DNA of 64,000 nt from Streptococcus pneumoniae (GTDB lineage: Bacteria; Bacillota; Bacilli; Lactobacillales; Streptococcaceae), in the NCBI RefSeq assembly GCF_001113365.1, contig NZ_CKYA01000005.1:62001-126000 (forward strand), written 5' to 3'. The position numbers and the translations under genes are program-made. The notes below the pieces were generated by a model that saw only the letters and a list, made by a program, of their open reading frames with translations, did not search any database and was not told the DNA's origin. This document shows positions 45,697 to 58,053 of this stretch, one piece after another. Positions within the stretch are counted from its first letter, which is position 1. Every line of letters begins with the position of its first letter.

Positions 45697-46875
45697 TTAG
45701 TCTGCATAAATATATGTCACAAAACCTTCAGAAGTCGTTGTTGGATTAAACCATCCACGGTGGTTTCCAAGTGTGCGATTACCTGCATAGTTTGATTCTG
45801 ATACTTGGATACGTGTTGTTGATTCAACAGCTGTAACAACCGCTACGTGTCCATATCCACCATCGTTCCAACATGCAATTGCTCCAACTTGAGGTGTCGA
45901 TCCTGTACGGAATCCTGCTGCAGCTGCACTTGTAGCCCACTGTGCTCCATTACCCCAGTAGTCTCCAGCCCAAGGTGCTAATGTTTTAACTCCCCAGGTA
46001 CATTCACCAATTGGATAAGTTGAGGCATCCGTGTTATATGTTGGACGTACTTTAGCCTGAACAGGTGCTACTGCAGATTCAGATACTGCTTGTACCTGTG
46101 CTGTTAGGTTGGTATTACCTGAAGCAAGTACTGATTGTTGTTGGCTAGCTTGTTTTTCTTTATAAGCCGCTTCTGCTGCTGCTGCTGCACGAGCCTCTGC
46201 CTCAGCTGCTGCTTTTTGCTCTAATAGACTTGCTTTTTCCCCTTCAGCTGTCGCTTTCTCAGCAGCAAGACTCAATTCAGCAGCCTTTAGTTCTGCCTGT
46301 TTCGTAGTCAATGCTTGAGCATCATCAGCTAATTTTTGTTGATTAGCAATTACAGTATTGATAGCATCATTATTTGCTACTTGTTTTTCAGAAATAGCTT
46401 TTTTATCTGCCTTTTGTTGTTCTAACATTTTGTTGTTTGCAGATACGATTTCACTCATTGCAGCAACACGTGAAATAGCTTCTGTAATTGATTTTGAGTT
46501 TACGATTGTATTTATGTAGCTAGTTGCGGCTCCATTTGTTTGAGCACTACGAGCTTGTTTTTCCAAAGATTGGTTACGAGAAACAATGTTTTTAGAAAGT
46601 TCTGTAATCTCACCCTCGAGTTTCTTAGATTCTGCTTGTAATCTATCATTTTCAGCTTGCAAGTTAGATTGCTCAGCTTGAATAGCTGATACTTGCTCCT
46701 GAATTTGGTCAACTTGTTTTTGGGCTTCTTGTTGTTGTGCTGTTAAGTTACTAATTTTATTATCTTGAGCAGCAATTTTGTCATCAGTCGTTTCTGCATG
46801 CGCAGTTGTTAAAACAGCTACTTGAGAAACCATTACTGTACTTAATAAAAGCGAGGCTAAGATTTTTTTCTTCAT
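45697..46875 (-). CDS. pcsB: PcsB, division-associated peptidoglycan hydrolase
   Basis: A 392-residue secreted protein, the same length as pneumococcal PcsB. It has a signal peptide ending in TTAHA near 27, a long coiled coil (about 30-250) that docks on FtsEX, an alanine-rich linker, and a CHAP domain with Cys292 (GECTWGVKT) and His343 (YGHVAVV). It splits septal peptidoglycan when activated by FtsEX. A WalR-like box upstream fits the known essential control of pcsB by WalRK. Confidence 0.96.
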   Translation of the reverse strand: MKKKILASLLLSTVMVSQVAVLTTAHAETTDDKIAAQDNKISNLTAQQQEAQKQVDQIQEQVSAIQAEQSNLQAENDRLQAESKKLEGEITELSKNIVSRNQSLEKQARSAQTNGAATSYINTIVNSKSITEAISRVAAMSEIVSANNKMLEQQKADKKAISEKQVANNDAINTVIANQQKLADDAQALTTKQAELKAAELSLAAEKATAEGEKASLLEQKAAAEAEARAAAAAEAAYKEKQASQQQSVLASGNTNLTAQVQAVSESAVAPVQAKVRPTYNTDASTYPIGECTWGVKTLAPWAGDYWGNGAQWATSAAAAGFRTGSTPQVGAIACWNDGGYGHVAVVTAVESTTRIQVSESNYAGNRTLGNHRGWFNPTTTSEGFVTYIYAD

Positions 46876-46910
46876 GGTTAATAAATACTCCTTCTGTTTA
46901 AGACAATACT

Positions 46911-46954
46911 AGTATACCAAAAAAAACTCCAATAAATATTACGCCTTTGTTACA
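46911..46954 (-). promoter_or_regulatory. pcsB promoter with WalR-like box
   Basis: On the minus strand TGTAACAAAGGCGTAAT (46954-46938) matches the WalR repeat TGTNAN-N5-TGTNAN with one mismatch (C for T in the second half). TATACT (46916-46911) is the -10. Confidence 0.75.
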
Positions 46955-46968
46955 TTTATATGTCGTTC

Positions 46969-47463
46969 TTATAGATAATATTTTTCAAAAATAAATTGAA
47001 AAACAGTAATCCATAAAAAATTTAAAATCATCGTCGGTACCAAGCTATAAACTATAAAAATCGACATGTTATCCACTGTCAGCCCTACCATAAAAGCCAA
47101 AAGATAACTACCCATTTCAAACAGGAAGGTCAGGACAATCATAGAGAGCATTCGTGTCCAACGATTCAACAAAATAACACTATTCAATTTATGAAGAAAG
47201 GCTCCCAATAAGATAAATAAGAGAGTTGCAATCCCTATTAGATGGAAAAAGTAAACATCGTAAACCAAGCCTATCACAAAACAATAGACTAGGTAGAGAT
47301 ATTCTGATACTTCTATTGTCTCAAATAAGAGAAATAGAAAAAGAAAATGACTAGCTAAATGTACATGGGGGAAAACTGAGCCCAGAAGCTGGCTAATATG
47401 GGCGTCAATTAGAACAAAGAAAGGGAGCAATAAAAACACTCCAACCCGCTTCAACTGTCTCAT
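46969..47463 (-). CDS. mreD: Rod shape-determining protein MreD
   Basis: A 164-residue membrane protein with about five hydrophobic helices, of the MreD family that helps peripheral cell wall growth. Sequence conservation in the family is low; the call rests on size, membrane pattern and the mreC overlap (one base). Streptococci have MreC and MreD without MreB. Confidence 0.88.
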   Translation of the reverse strand: MRQLKRVGVFLLLPFFVLIDAHISQLLGSVFPHVHLASHFLFLFLLFETIEVSEYLYLVYCFVIGLVYDVYFFHLIGIATLLFILLGAFLHKLNSVILLNRWTRMLSMIVLTFLFEMGSYLLAFMVGLTVDNMSIFIVYSLVPTMILNFLWITVFQFIFEKYYL

Positions 47464-48281
47464 TATGAATTCCCCACTAATTCTATCACATCTACATTAT
47501 GAGTATCTGCACTCAATTTAACAGTTACTTCTCGTGTCAAATAGTCTGTACTATGCGTTGTGGCAACCACTTCACCTACAGGAATATCCGCAACGTTAAA
47601 GTTTCCTAATCCACCCGTTGTCACCTTATCGCCTGCACTAATATCACTATTGCTATTTAATTGGCTAATTTTAAGAACTTCATTTTCCTTGTCGTAGCCA
47701 ACAATAATGCCATAAATTGTAGTAGTGCCGTGTTGAATTTTAACAGAAATCTTATCAGCATTTTCCGTATTTGTCAGAAGGTTGACCATAGTAGAGTTGT
47801 CCTCCACTTTTGAAACACTCCCAATCAAGCCACCATTTGCAATAGCTAACATGTTCTCAGAAGCACCTTTTGATCTACCTGCATCTAAGGTCAACTCCTG
47901 CTTCCAAGATACCGGAGAACGCATAATAACATCTGCTGCCAAAGTCTTTGTAGCTTGCAACTTGGACTTCATATCAAGCAATTGGCGCAATTGTTCATTT
48001 TCTGTCTTTAAACTTTCCACCTCATTTGCTTTGACTTCTAACTGGTAAATCTGTTTCTTCAAACTTTCATTTTCATTATATGTTCGTGTCAAATGAGCCA
48101 GATCTGATTTGACAGAATCAAACCACTGAAAAGGTTTTTGAACAACTCTATCAACCAATGAGATTCCATCTCCTAATTTTGTCACAATTGTACTTGAATA
48201 AGTCGTCGCCAAGAGAGCTGATACAAGCAGAACAGTGACAAAAACAATAATGACATATTTTGATTTTTTAAAACGGTTCAT
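47463..48281 (-). CDS. mreC: Cell shape-determining protein MreC
   Basis: A 272-residue protein with one N-terminal membrane helix (about 9-30), a coiled coil (about 65-105) and two beta-barrel-like domains with VIMRSPVSWKQELTLDAGRSKG and GLGNFNVADIPVGEV, the MreC pattern. It scaffolds side-wall synthesis outside the membrane. It overlaps mreD by one base. Confidence 0.94.
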   Translation of the reverse strand: MNRFKKSKYVIIVFVTVLLVSALLATTYSSTIVTKLGDGISLVDRVVQKPFQWFDSVKSDLAHLTRTYNENESLKKQIYQLEVKANEVESLKTENEQLRQLLDMKSKLQATKTLAADVIMRSPVSWKQELTLDAGRSKGASENMLAIANGGLIGSVSKVEDNSTMVNLLTNTENADKISVKIQHGTTTIYGIIVGYDKENEVLKISQLNSNSDISAGDKVTTGGLGNFNVADIPVGEVVATTHSTDYLTREVTVKLSADTHNVDVIELVGNS

Positions 48282-48340
48282 ATCCCTACCTTTATATCAA
48301 AAACTGTTACAGTAACTTTTAATCAATTCTTTAAATGCTA

Positions 48341-49135
48341 CTAAGATTTTAAGAAAAATAAGCAACAACCAAGTACGAGAACAACAAGAATGGTCAGCGT
48401 ATCCTTTCGAGTCCATTTCAATTGTCTGTATTGACTTCTGCCTTTTCCACCCTGATAACCACGCGCTTCCATGGCGATAGCCAAGGAATCCGCACGTTTT
48501 AAACTTGTCGCAAAAAGAGGAATCAAAATGGGAATCATCGCCTTTACTTTTTGAACAATGCTTCCTTCTCCAAAATCCACTCCACGCGCTTTCTGTGCAT
48601 TCATAATCCGCGTCGTATCATCCATCAAGGTTGGGACAAAACGTAGACTCATGGACAGCATCAAACCAATTTCATGAACTGGAACTTTCACACGCTTTAA
48701 AGGTGCTAATAAAGCTTCGACAGCTGATGCTAAACTTAAGGGCATAGTCGTTAAGGTTAACAAAGTTGAAAAGAAAATAATCAATACAAAGCGACAAAAA
48801 ATAATCCCAGCCTGTTGCAAAGCATAATCTGTGATTCTCACAAACGAAAATTCAAATAAAACATTCCCATTAGAAATGAAAAATAGTTGAAAAATAGTTG
48901 TGAAGGCAATCAAGAAAAACATAGACTTCAAGCCCTGAATAAAAAATGAAAGAGATACTCCTGACAAGGCAATAAAGATCCCTGTCGCTATAAAAAGAAT
49001 TAAATTTGTCAAGGGGTTATTAGCCCAAAACACAATCAAAATCAGTAGCATCATAGCCAGTAATTTGCTACGTGGATCCAATCGGTGAACAATCGAATCT
49101 CCTGGGATATAACGCCCCAAAATCATACTATCCAT
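48341..49135 (-). CDS. ecfT: ECF transporter transmembrane protein EcfT
   Basis: A 264-residue membrane protein that couples ATPases to vitamin-binding S components. The N-terminal segment [18 protein letters not shown] and the coupling-helix motif AQKARGVD, followed by later [10 protein letters not shown], are the two Ala-Arg-Gly motifs typical of EcfT. It overlaps ecfA2 by eight bases. No S component is adjacent, so this is the shared group II energising module. Confidence 0.95.
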   Translation of the reverse strand: MDSMILGRYIPGDSIVHRLDPRSKLLAMMLLILIVFWANNPLTNLILFIATGIFIALSGVSLSFFIQGLKSMFFLIAFTTIFQLFFISNGNVLFEFSFVRITDYALQQAGIIFCRFVLIIFFSTLLTLTTMPLSLASAVEALLAPLKRVKVPVHEIGLMLSMSLRFVPTLMDDTTRIMNAQKARGVDFGEGSIVQKVKAMIPILIPLFATSLKRADSLAIAMEARGYQGGKGRSQYRQLKWTRKDTLTILVVLVLGCCLFFLKS

Positions 49136-49967
49136 TTAGCGACTCCTTGAACTCCTCTATCTTAATCGGTAATCGTTTAAATGACACACCTCTATCAGCC
49201 AATCGTTTACAAAAGGCTGTAATTTTAGGTACTCCCAACTGCACTTCTTCCATAAAGACAACATCTTGAAAGACATCACTTGGTTTACCACCCTTAACTA
49301 AACGTCCCTTTTCCATCACATAGACTTGATTTGCATATTCAGCAACATCATCCATCAAATGCGTTACCAAGACAATGGTCATCCCTGACTGGTGGAGTTT
49401 TTTGAACAAATTCATCAGCTCTTTTCTTCCCAGGGGATCTAGGCCTGCTGTGGGCTCATCTAAGACTAATATGGCTGGTTTCATTGCAAGTATACCTGCA
49501 ATGGCGACACGTCTCATTTGTCCACCTGACAGCTCAAACGGACTACGATTAAAAAGTGATTCATCAATTCCAACCAGAGCCAGTTTTTCACGCGCAATCT
49601 TCTCTGCTTCTTCTTCAGAAACTCCAAAATTTTGCGGTCCAAAAGCAACGTCTTTCAAAACCGTTTCTTCAAAAATCTGATTTTCAGCAAACTGAAATAC
49701 CAAGCCAACCTGTTTTCTAATTTGACGAATATCTTTATTTTTAGAAGTCGAGGTGATTAAGGTATCAAAAACTCGCACACTCCCTTGACTTGGAACTAAT
49801 AAACCATTTAATAGTTGTAAAATAGTTGATTTCCCACTACCTGTATGTCCAATTAACGCCGTATAAGAACCATCTTCAATCGTCAAAGAAACATTCGACA
49901 AAGCTGCTGAAGCTAAGGGAGTCCCTTCTTGATATATAAAATTCACATTTTCTAGAGCAATTCCCAT
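49128..49967 (-). CDS. ecfA2: ECF transporter ATPase EcfA2
   Basis: A 279-residue ATPase. Walker [10 protein letters not shown] is at about 36-44, Q-loop region [13 protein letters not shown], signature [14 protein letters not shown] near 142, Walker [13 protein letters not shown] near 163 and H-loop VTHLMDDVA near 199. It pairs with EcfA1 as a heterodimer. It overlaps both neighbours (16 bases with ecfA1, eight with ecfT). Confidence 0.95.
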   Translation of the reverse strand: MGIALENVNFIYQEGTPLASAALSNVSLTIEDGSYTALIGHTGSGKSTILQLLNGLLVPSQGSVRVFDTLITSTSKNKDIRQIRKQVGLVFQFAENQIFEETVLKDVAFGPQNFGVSEEEAEKIAREKLALVGIDESLFNRSPFELSGGQMRRVAIAGILAMKPAILVLDEPTAGLDPLGRKELMNLFKKLHQSGMTIVLVTHLMDDVAEYANQVYVMEKGRLVKGGKPSDVFQDVVFMEEVQLGVPKITAFCKRLADRGVSFKRLPIKIEEFKESLNG

Positions 49968-50779
49968 AGCTTATCCTCTAGCTCACTTTCTGTCAAATAA
50001 TTTTCAGGTAAATCATAGCCATTCTGGCTCAAAGAATGTTTTAATTGATTGGCAAAAGGATCGTCTAATCCAATTTGATCCAAATCATTTCGAGAGAAAA
50101 GATCTCTTGGACTATTAGTTGATTCAATTTCCCCTTTTTTCATGACCAACACACGATCACTCATGGCAACTTCTTCCAAATCATGGGTAATGGAAATGAC
50201 CGTCATATCATAGTCTTTCCGAATTCCTTTTACTGTCTCAATCAGTTCTCTACGCCCCTCAGGATCCAACATACTCGTTGCTTCATCTAAGATTAAAATA
50301 GCTGGTCTTAGGGCTACAACACCTGCAATAGCCACACGTTGCTTTTGGCCACCTGATAGACGCGCTGGCTCTCTCTTTTTAAAGTCCAACATACCAACCA
50401 AATCCAGAGCTTCTTCCACTCTCTTTTTCATTTCTTGACGAGAAAGTCCCTGATTTTCCAAACCAAAGGCAACATCATCCTCAACAGTCGCTCCAACAAA
50501 TTGATTGTCTGGATTTTGAAAAACCATACCGATTTGACGACGTATATTCCAAACATTTTCCTCAGTCAGCCTTTGACCATCAATTATAATCTCGCCAGAT
50601 TCTGCTTCCAGTAAGCCATCAATTAAGCGAACCGTCGTTGATTTACCACTACCATTATGCCCTACAATCGAAAGCCATTCCCCACGTTTCACGTGAAACG
50701 TAATATCCTTCACATCATAGTATTCCTGACTTTCCTTATAGCGAAAAGAAAGATTTTTTACATCAATTATTGATTTCAT
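49952..50779 (-). CDS. ecfA1: ECF transporter ATPase EcfA1
   Basis: A 275-residue ATPase. Walker [12 protein letters not shown] is at about 38-48, signature [14 protein letters not shown] near 138, Walker [16 protein letters not shown] near 161 and H-loop ITHDLEEVA near 196. The start overlaps the pgsA stop by four bases. It is the first of the three ECF genes. Confidence 0.95.
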   Translation of the reverse strand: MKSIIDVKNLSFRYKESQEYYDVKDITFHVKRGEWLSIVGHNGSGKSTTVRLIDGLLEAESGEIIIDGQRLTEENVWNIRRQIGMVFQNPDNQFVGATVEDDVAFGLENQGLSRQEMKKRVEEALDLVGMLDFKKREPARLSGGQKQRVAIAGVVALRPAILILDEATSMLDPEGRRELIETVKGIRKDYDMTVISITHDLEEVAMSDRVLVMKKGEIESTNSPRDLFSRNDLDQIGLDDPFANQLKHSLSQNGYDLPENYLTESELEDKLWELL

Positions 50780-51321
50780 TTCGAACCAAATGTCCCTTTA
50801 AATACATAAGCACTACCCTTGAAATAATCATAGCCAGAGTAGATAGTGAAAAACAAGGCTACATAAAGTAGAACTTGACCAAGCAAAGTCCAGTGTAATA
50901 GCAGGAAAATAATTGCAAACATCTGACTGAAAGTTTTAATTTTTCCAGGCATTGCTGCTGCTAAAACTGTCCCACCAGTTTCAACCAATAAAAGCCTCAA
51001 ACCTGTCACAGCCAACTCACGACAGATGATCACCGCAACAATCCAAGCCGGAGCCATACCTAACTCAATCAGCATAATAAAAGCCGACATAACTAGTAGC
51101 TTATCCGCCATAGGATCCGCAAATTTACCAAAATTACTGACTACATTCCATTTACGTGCTAAATATCCATCTAAATAGTCGGTAATACTGGCAATAGCAA
51201 AGATAATAGCTGCTACTATATGACTCTCTATCGAATTTCCTACTGTTAAAATAAAGATAAAAATAGGTATAAAAAGAATTCGACCTATTGTTAAGAGATT
51301 TGGAATTTGTTCTTTTTTCAT
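50776..51321 (-). CDS. pgsA: CDP-diacylglycerol--glycerol-3-phosphate 3-phosphatidyltransferase
   Basis: A 181-residue membrane enzyme that makes phosphatidylglycerol phosphate. The CDP-alcohol phosphotransferase motif is complete: SITDYLDGYLARKWNVVSNFGKFADPMADK (about 40-70) carries the D-x2-D-G-x2-A-R-x8-G-x3-D-x3-D pattern. Three to four further helices follow. It stands between the RodZ-like gene and the ECF genes. Confidence 0.96.
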   Translation of the reverse strand: MKKEQIPNLLTIGRILFIPIFIFILTVGNSIESHIVAAIIFAIASITDYLDGYLARKWNVVSNFGKFADPMADKLLVMSAFIMLIELGMAPAWIVAVIICRELAVTGLRLLLVETGGTVLAAAMPGKIKTFSQMFAIIFLLLHWTLLGQVLLYVALFFTIYSGYDYFKGSAYVFKGTFGSK

Positions 51322-51331
51322 TCGTTTTTCC

Positions 51332-52174
51332 TTAATTTTTAGTAAAGGTTACAGTGATTTGTCCAGTCTGCGCTGTTAACTTCGATAAATCAACAGTCTG
51401 ATTATCTACTGTCAAAGTAACACCTTTTACAACACCTAAGGTAATGGTTACAGGACTTTTAGTTGCAACTGTTGCTTCTGCACTTTTATTATCCGGTGAT
51501 AAGGTCACACCGCCCTCAAGTTCGCTTTCTGAAACGCTGACCCAACTTGTAACATCTGAAACTGCCAATTGCAATTTAACTGTTTCCTTACTTGTCTTAT
51601 AAGCGATTTCTACATGATTTCCTTCACCTGATACACTTATAGCTGATTCTACACTAGAAGAACTGCTAGATGAACTACTACTTGAGGAGTGGGGAACAGA
51701 GCTAGTTGAACTTATTGAACTTGTTGATTGAACCACACTGTAATTAGAAAAAGAAGTCCCCTCTGGTTGAGTTTGAATATAGTTCCAAACATAATAGGTC
51801 ACAAAAATTAAAATAGATAAGGCAAAAAGGATAAAATAAAATAAAGGTAAAAATGATGTTTTTTTCTTCTTTTTCTTACTTGAACGTCTACGACCTGTCA
51901 ACTCGTCTTCATCAACATCTACTTCCTCATAAGTAATCATACTCCCAGAGTCATAAGCATCCAAAACAATTTGGTCATCTAACTCAACAGCCCATGCATA
52001 TTTTCTCAAGAAAGAACGCGTGTAAAAAGGACTTGGAAGTTGATCGAAATCGTCTGCTTCCATTGCTTCCAACATATCTAACTGGATTTCTGTCTTTTTC
52101 TGCAATTCATCTAAACTCAATCCCTGATTGATTCTAGCTAATCGTAAAACCTCACCAATTGTTTTTTTCCTCAT
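51332..52174 (-). CDS. rodZ: RodZ-like cytoskeletal/cell elongation protein
   Basis: A protein of about 280 residues. An N-terminal HTH_25 domain (TIGEVLRLARINQGLSLDEL) is followed by a basic stretch, one membrane helix (about 108-128), a serine-rich linker with a run of twelve Ser residues, and a C-terminal beta domain of the DUF4115 type. This is the RodZ layout, and RodZ takes part in peripheral wall growth with MreCD. ATG 52174 is preferred for its spacing from GAAGGG. Confidence 0.85.
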   Translation of the reverse strand: MRKKTIGEVLRLARINQGLSLDELQKKTEIQLDMLEAMEADDFDQLPSPFYTRSFLRKYAWAVELDDQIVLDAYDSGSMITYEEVDVDEDELTGRRRSSKKKKKKTSFLPLFYFILFALSILIFVTYYVWNYIQTQPEGTSFSNYSVVQSTSSISSTSSVPHSSSSSSSSSSSSVESAISVSGEGNHVEIAYKTSKETVKLQLAVSDVTSWVSVSESELEGGVTLSPDNKSAEATVATKSPVTITLGVVKGVTLTVDNQTVDLSKLTAQTGQITVTFTKN

Positions 52175-52215
52175 ACTTGTCATCCCTTCTTTCTAGTGTC
52201 TATTATGATAGGTTA

Positions 52216-53499
52216 CTACGATGGGAATATTGTAAAATCAACTATGTCACCATCATCTATTAAATGATGTCCAGCATCAAGGACATCCTCTAAAGTAATT
52301 TCCTGTAAAATCTTTGGTAAATCAAAAATTGTCTCACCATGTTCAAAAGCATCATATTGCGTTGCAATAAATTCAAGAGAGTTCATGCTACTGAAAAATT
52401 CGCCAAACATCTCTCTTTTGATAATATCTAAATGTTCCTCTGTAATATCTAAATCCTTTGTAAAATTACGAATAGCCTTCCTAAACTGATGAGATAAAGC
52501 AACTGGCTCTTTTGTATCCATTGTCAACATGACAAAATGAAAGCGACTTGTTACTTCAACTTCCAGAGATAAGGACGCATCAATTTTACCTGATTCATAT
52601 AACTTTTGAAAACGATCCGAAGTCCAACCAAACATCATTGCAAACAATAATTTTAATAAAATATGATGTCGATAGCAATCCGCTTCAGAAACTTCTCGCT
52701 TACCTCTAACTCCAATCGCTAGTTTGGGAGAAGATACTTCCATTCTCATACTGTCTGTTTGCTTTACAGCCTGTAAAACAATTTTTTCTCTTGCTACTTC
52801 CTGAACATCTAAATCTTTCCGTTCTTTTCTTTCAAAGTATCCCTGTACTAGCTCCACATCAAAATTACCAACTAAAAACAGAGACATGTTTACAGGTTTG
52901 TAAAACCTTGTAAAATTTTCTTGCAAATTAGTTAGATTGATTTGGGAAATGGACTCCTCACTTCCAACTATATCAGTTGCTAAAGGAGTACCAGGATACA
53001 AATTCGCTAAGGTTGAAAAGAATAAACACGAATCTGGATCATCTTGATACATTTCTCGTTCTTGCTGGATAATATCCTGCTCTCTTAAAATGGAATCTTC
53101 AGTAAAGTGTGCTGATGTTACCAATTCATCAAGTAAGTCTAAATTTTCTAAAAAATGATCCGTTGCTGAAAAAAGATAACTTGTTTTTGTAAAGCTTGTA
53201 AAGGCATTGCTATCTGCACCTAGACTCGTAAAAGCTGACATCAAATCGCTAGAATCTTCTCTTTCAAATAATTTATGTTCGAGAAAATGAGCAATTCCTG
53301 CAGGATATTCTTTTACATCTCCGTCAACTTCTGTGACAAGCATATCTACCGAACCAAACTGTACAGTGACACTCCCGTAAACCTCTTTAAATTCCTTTTT
53401 AGGCAAAAGAGAAACTGTCAATCCGTTTGCCAAACGAGTTCGATAAACCATTTCTTTTACAGCTGGATAGTATTTTTCTTCAAAAACAACCTTTGTCAT
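52216..53499 (-). CDS. M16 family zinc peptidase (YfmH-like)
   Basis: A 427-residue M16 peptidase. The inverted zinc motif HFLEH is present in AGIAHFLEHKLFE near residue 73, with a supporting Glu further on, so this is the catalytic member of the pair. It overlaps the second M16 gene by four bases. In B. subtilis the YfmH/YfmF-type pair has no settled function. The substrate is unknown. Confidence 0.87.
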   Translation of the reverse strand: MTKVVFEEKYYPAVKEMVYRTRLANGLTVSLLPKKEFKEVYGSVTVQFGSVDMLVTEVDGDVKEYPAGIAHFLEHKLFEREDSSDLMSAFTSLGADSNAFTSFTKTSYLFSATDHFLENLDLLDELVTSAHFTEDSILREQDIIQQEREMYQDDPDSCLFFSTLANLYPGTPLATDIVGSEESISQINLTNLQENFTRFYKPVNMSLFLVGNFDVELVQGYFERKERKDLDVQEVAREKIVLQAVKQTDSMRMEVSSPKLAIGVRGKREVSEADCYRHHILLKLLFAMMFGWTSDRFQKLYESGKIDASLSLEVEVTSRFHFVMLTMDTKEPVALSHQFRKAIRNFTKDLDITEEHLDIIKREMFGEFFSSMNSLEFIATQYDAFEHGETIFDLPKILQEITLEDVLDAGHHLIDDGDIVDFTIFPS

Positions 53500-54746
53500 T
53501 CTATTCCTTCCATAAAGTAAATCGCCTGTAGTTTCACATTATTAGCTGCTCTACAAATAGCATCTTTGTCAACTTGCTCGAGTTTTGTAATCCAACTTTT
53601 AAAGTCTGCTGAAGATTTTCCAAGTAAGGCATTTTGATAAGCACGTTCAATCAATGAACCTTGATTATCTTGAGAAAGTAACAACGACCGACGAATCATT
53701 TCCTTGGTCTGCTCTAACTCAAGCTCTGTAAAATATCCTTTTTTTAAATCAAGCAGTTGATTATTCATCATTTTACGAGCCTGATTCCGATTTTCTCGAT
53801 CAATACCCGCATACATCCTCAAGAATCCACTAAATAAATCAAGCTGACTTGAAATAGTATAAGCCAATCCAGCATTTTCACGGACATTTGTAAAGAGCTT
53901 AGAATGAGCAAATCCACCAAGTAAACCATTCATTACAATCATGGGTAAATGTTGCTCATCACCATATTCAGCAGAGCAATGATATCCCAACTCTAAAATA
54001 GACTGTCCCACATTTTTCCGAACCACACCTTCTTGTAGTATATTGGAATAAGGTTGACAATACTGAATCTTCACATCTCCTTTTCGACCTTTAAAGCCAA
54101 ATGATTCTAATACATTTTGAATTTCAACCTCATTAAAATCACCTAGGAAAAAGAAATCGATTCGATCATTGACCAAAAATTCTTGGAAACAAGAATAAGA
54201 ACTTTGTGGAGTTTCAGCTAAAATACGATTTCGTAAATCACTATATTCCAATTGGAGACGTTCGTCATGAAAAAATAATTTGTCTAATTCTTTATGTGTA
54301 AAATAAAAAGAATCATCCATATCAGCTGCTAAACTTGCTAGCAATTGTTTTTTCTCAATTTCAAATAAGGCCGGATCAAACCCATTATCAACTACTACGG
54401 GGGAAAAAAGAGTTTCTTTTACTAGTTCCAAAACCTGTGAAGTTAGCACATTTTTCCTACTTAAAAACTCATCACGAACATAGGTAAATGTCAATTCTAC
54501 AATGTGACTTTGCCCTCTTCTGAAACAATTGGTTGACATATCTGTACCGTATAGACTGGCCAAATGTCTTCTCAAATCTTGAGAAGTGGTGTACATCTGA
54601 TTAGCAGTCTCTAGCATACTCGCACTCAACATGCGACCTGCAATCGTATCAAAAGATAATGGAGCTGTAAAACGCACGGTAATTTTGTTCGTTTTAAACT
54701 TTTTTGATTGGATAAAATGTGTTGAAATTCCATGCACTAACTCCAT
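53496..54746 (-). CDS. M16 family protein, probably non-catalytic (YfmF-like)
   Basis: A 416-residue M16 homologue. Where an active enzyme would have HxxEH this protein has SASMLETANQMY near residue 42-55, so it is probably the inactive half of a heterodimer with the next gene, as in mitochondrial processing peptidase-like pairs. The C-terminal half keeps the M16 fold features (FTNVRENAGLAYTISSQ). Confidence 0.85.
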   Translation of the reverse strand: MELVHGISTHFIQSKKFKTNKITVRFTAPLSFDTIAGRMLSASMLETANQMYTTSQDLRRHLASLYGTDMSTNCFRRGQSHIVELTFTYVRDEFLSRKNVLTSQVLELVKETLFSPVVVDNGFDPALFEIEKKQLLASLAADMDDSFYFTHKELDKLFFHDERLQLEYSDLRNRILAETPQSSYSCFQEFLVNDRIDFFFLGDFNEVEIQNVLESFGFKGRKGDVKIQYCQPYSNILQEGVVRKNVGQSILELGYHCSAEYGDEQHLPMIVMNGLLGGFAHSKLFTNVRENAGLAYTISSQLDLFSGFLRMYAGIDRENRNQARKMMNNQLLDLKKGYFTELELEQTKEMIRRSLLLSQDNQGSLIERAYQNALLGKSSADFKSWITKLEQVDKDAICRAANNVKLQAIYFMEGIE

Positions 54747-54875
54747 GATTTACCTCCTTATATACAGACTTCTATTATATCATGAAAACCTGAAATTTTC
54801 TTGTTCTCTGTAACACTTTTGAAATAAAAATCGCTTACATTTCTCCCTGTTTCTCTCACTATTTTTAGGAAAATA

Positions 54876-54884
54876 TGGTATAAT
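54876..54884 (+). promoter_or_regulatory. Extended -10 promoter of the S4-recF operon
   Basis: TG-G-TATAAT lies 20 bases before the S4 protein start, in the 158-base divergent spacer with the M16 genes. Confidence 0.7.
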
Positions 54885-54904
54885 ACCAAAGATTGAGGTG
54901 AATT

Positions 54905-55273
54905 ATGGAATACAAATTATTTGAAGAATTTATTACCCTCCAAGCACTACTCAAAGAACTTGGAATCACACATAGCGGAGGAGCTATCAAATCCTTTCTC
55001 TCTGAACATTCTGTTTACTTTAATGGGGAATTAGAGAGTCGTCGTGGTAAAAAACTTCGTATTGGTGATAAAGTTGACATCCCTGACATGAATATTGACA
55101 TCTTGTTGACACAACCTACTTCTGAAGAACAAGATGAATACCAAGCTGATAAAGTTGAAAAAGAACGAATCGCTAAACTTGTTAAGGAGATGAATAAAGG
55201 AGTAAAAAAAGACAAATCAAAACCTACTTCATCACCCAAAAGCAAACAAGCTCCGCGATTCCCTGGTAGATAA
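54905..55273 (+). CDS. S4 domain protein YaaA/RlbA-like
   Basis: A 122-residue protein with an N-terminal S4 RNA-binding domain (about 10-70: [37 protein letters not shown]) and a basic, lysine-rich tail. It corresponds to the small S4 gene (yaaA) that precedes recF in many Firmicutes. The stop is two bases before the recF start, so they are cotranscribed. Members may act in ribosome assembly. Confidence 0.88.
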   Translation: MEYKLFEEFITLQALLKELGITHSGGAIKSFLSEHSVYFNGELESRRGKKLRIGDKVDIPDMNIDILLTQPTSEEQDEYQADKVEKERIAKLVKEMNKGVKKDKSKPTSSPKSKQAPRFPGR

Positions 55274-55275
55274 TC

Positions 55276-56367
55276 ATGTGGCTACAACACCTATCTCTCA
55301 AAACTTTTCGTAATTATAAAGAGACGAAAATAGACTTTAATCCTAAATTAAATGTCTTTTTAGGACGCAATGCACAAGGAAAAACAAATATGTTAGAGGC
55401 TATCTATTTTTTAGCCTTAACACGTAGCCATCGAACTCGAACAGATAAAAATCTCATTCATTTTGATGAGGAACAACTTCATCTTTCAGGTCTTATTCAG
55501 AAAAAAACGGGATCCATTCCTCTAGAAATAGAACTAACACAAAAAGGCCGTGTAACAAAAGTTAATTACTTAAAACAGGCACGACTTTCAGATTATGTAG
55601 GACACATGAATGTTGTCTTATTTGCTCCTGAAGATTTACAACTAATTAAAGGAGCACCTTCAGTTCGACGAAAATTCATTGATATGGAGCTTGGACAAAT
55701 CAAGCCCATCTATTTATCAGATTTAACCAATTATAACCATATTCTTAAGCAAAGAAACACTTATCTAAAATCAGCTCAAACAATAGATGAAACCTTCCTT
55801 TCAGTACTAGATGATCAGCTAGTTGATTATGGATGTCGTGTGATGAATCACCGCTTAGATTTCATAAAAAAACTAGAATCATTTGGGCGTAAGAAACATT
55901 TTGAACTCTCTAATCAGATTGAAGAGTTGTCAATATCCTATCAATCTTCTGTCAAGTTAACTGACAAAGAAGACTTATCCGAATCTTTCAAAATTGCTTT
56001 AGAAAAAAGTAGATCCAGAGATTTATTTAAAAAGAATACTGGTGTCGGTCCTCATCGAGATGACATTTCTTTTTATATAAATGGGATGGATGCTAGTTTT
56101 GGAAGTCAAGGTCAACATCGTAGTCTCGTCCTCTCGATAAAATTAGCAGAAATCGAATTAATGGAAAGCATTACTACAGAATCTCCAATATTACTGCTTG
56201 ACGATGTTATGAGCGAACTTGACAACACTAGACAACTAAAATTATTAGAAACGATTTCTCATTCAATCCAAACCTTTATCACAACAACAAGCTTAGATCA
56301 TCTTCAAAATCTGCCAGAAAATCTAAGTATCTTTACTATTCAGGATGGTAAAGTTAGTGTAAATTAA
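55276..56367 (+). CDS. recF: DNA repair protein RecF
   Basis: A 363-residue SMC-like ATPase that helps RecA load at gaps. Walker [11 protein letters not shown] is at about 29-38, the RecF signatures GPHRDD (about 255) and [19 protein letters not shown] (about 270) are present, and Walker [12 protein letters not shown] near 310. It is second in the operon with the S4 protein gene. Confidence 0.97.
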   Translation: MWLQHLSLKTFRNYKETKIDFNPKLNVFLGRNAQGKTNMLEAIYFLALTRSHRTRTDKNLIHFDEEQLHLSGLIQKKTGSIPLEIELTQKGRVTKVNYLKQARLSDYVGHMNVVLFAPEDLQLIKGAPSVRRKFIDMELGQIKPIYLSDLTNYNHILKQRNTYLKSAQTIDETFLSVLDDQLVDYGCRVMNHRLDFIKKLESFGRKKHFELSNQIEELSISYQSSVKLTDKEDLSESFKIALEKSRSRDLFKKNTGVGPHRDDISFYINGMDASFGSQGQHRSLVLSIKLAEIELMESITTESPILLLDDVMSELDNTRQLKLLETISHSIQTFITTTSLDHLQNLPENLSIFTIQDGKVSVN

Positions 56368-56382
56368 AATTGACAATATCGT

Positions 56383-56414
56383 AAAAGAACTCCTGTTTTC
56401 ACGGGAGTTCTTTT
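56383..56414. terminator. Bidirectional terminator between recF and guaB
   Basis: AAAAGAACTCC pairs with GGAGTTCTTTT across a 10-base loop. The A and T runs on both sides suit both convergent transcripts. Confidence 0.88.
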
Positions 56415-56423
56415 CATTGTTTT

Positions 56424-57980
<1,557 letters not shown>

Positions 57981-58053
57981 TCAAATGTTACAGGGGTAAA
58001 TAAAAAACTATCTTTTCTTTGAGATAGAAATGATAGTTTCTTGTAAAATAAAC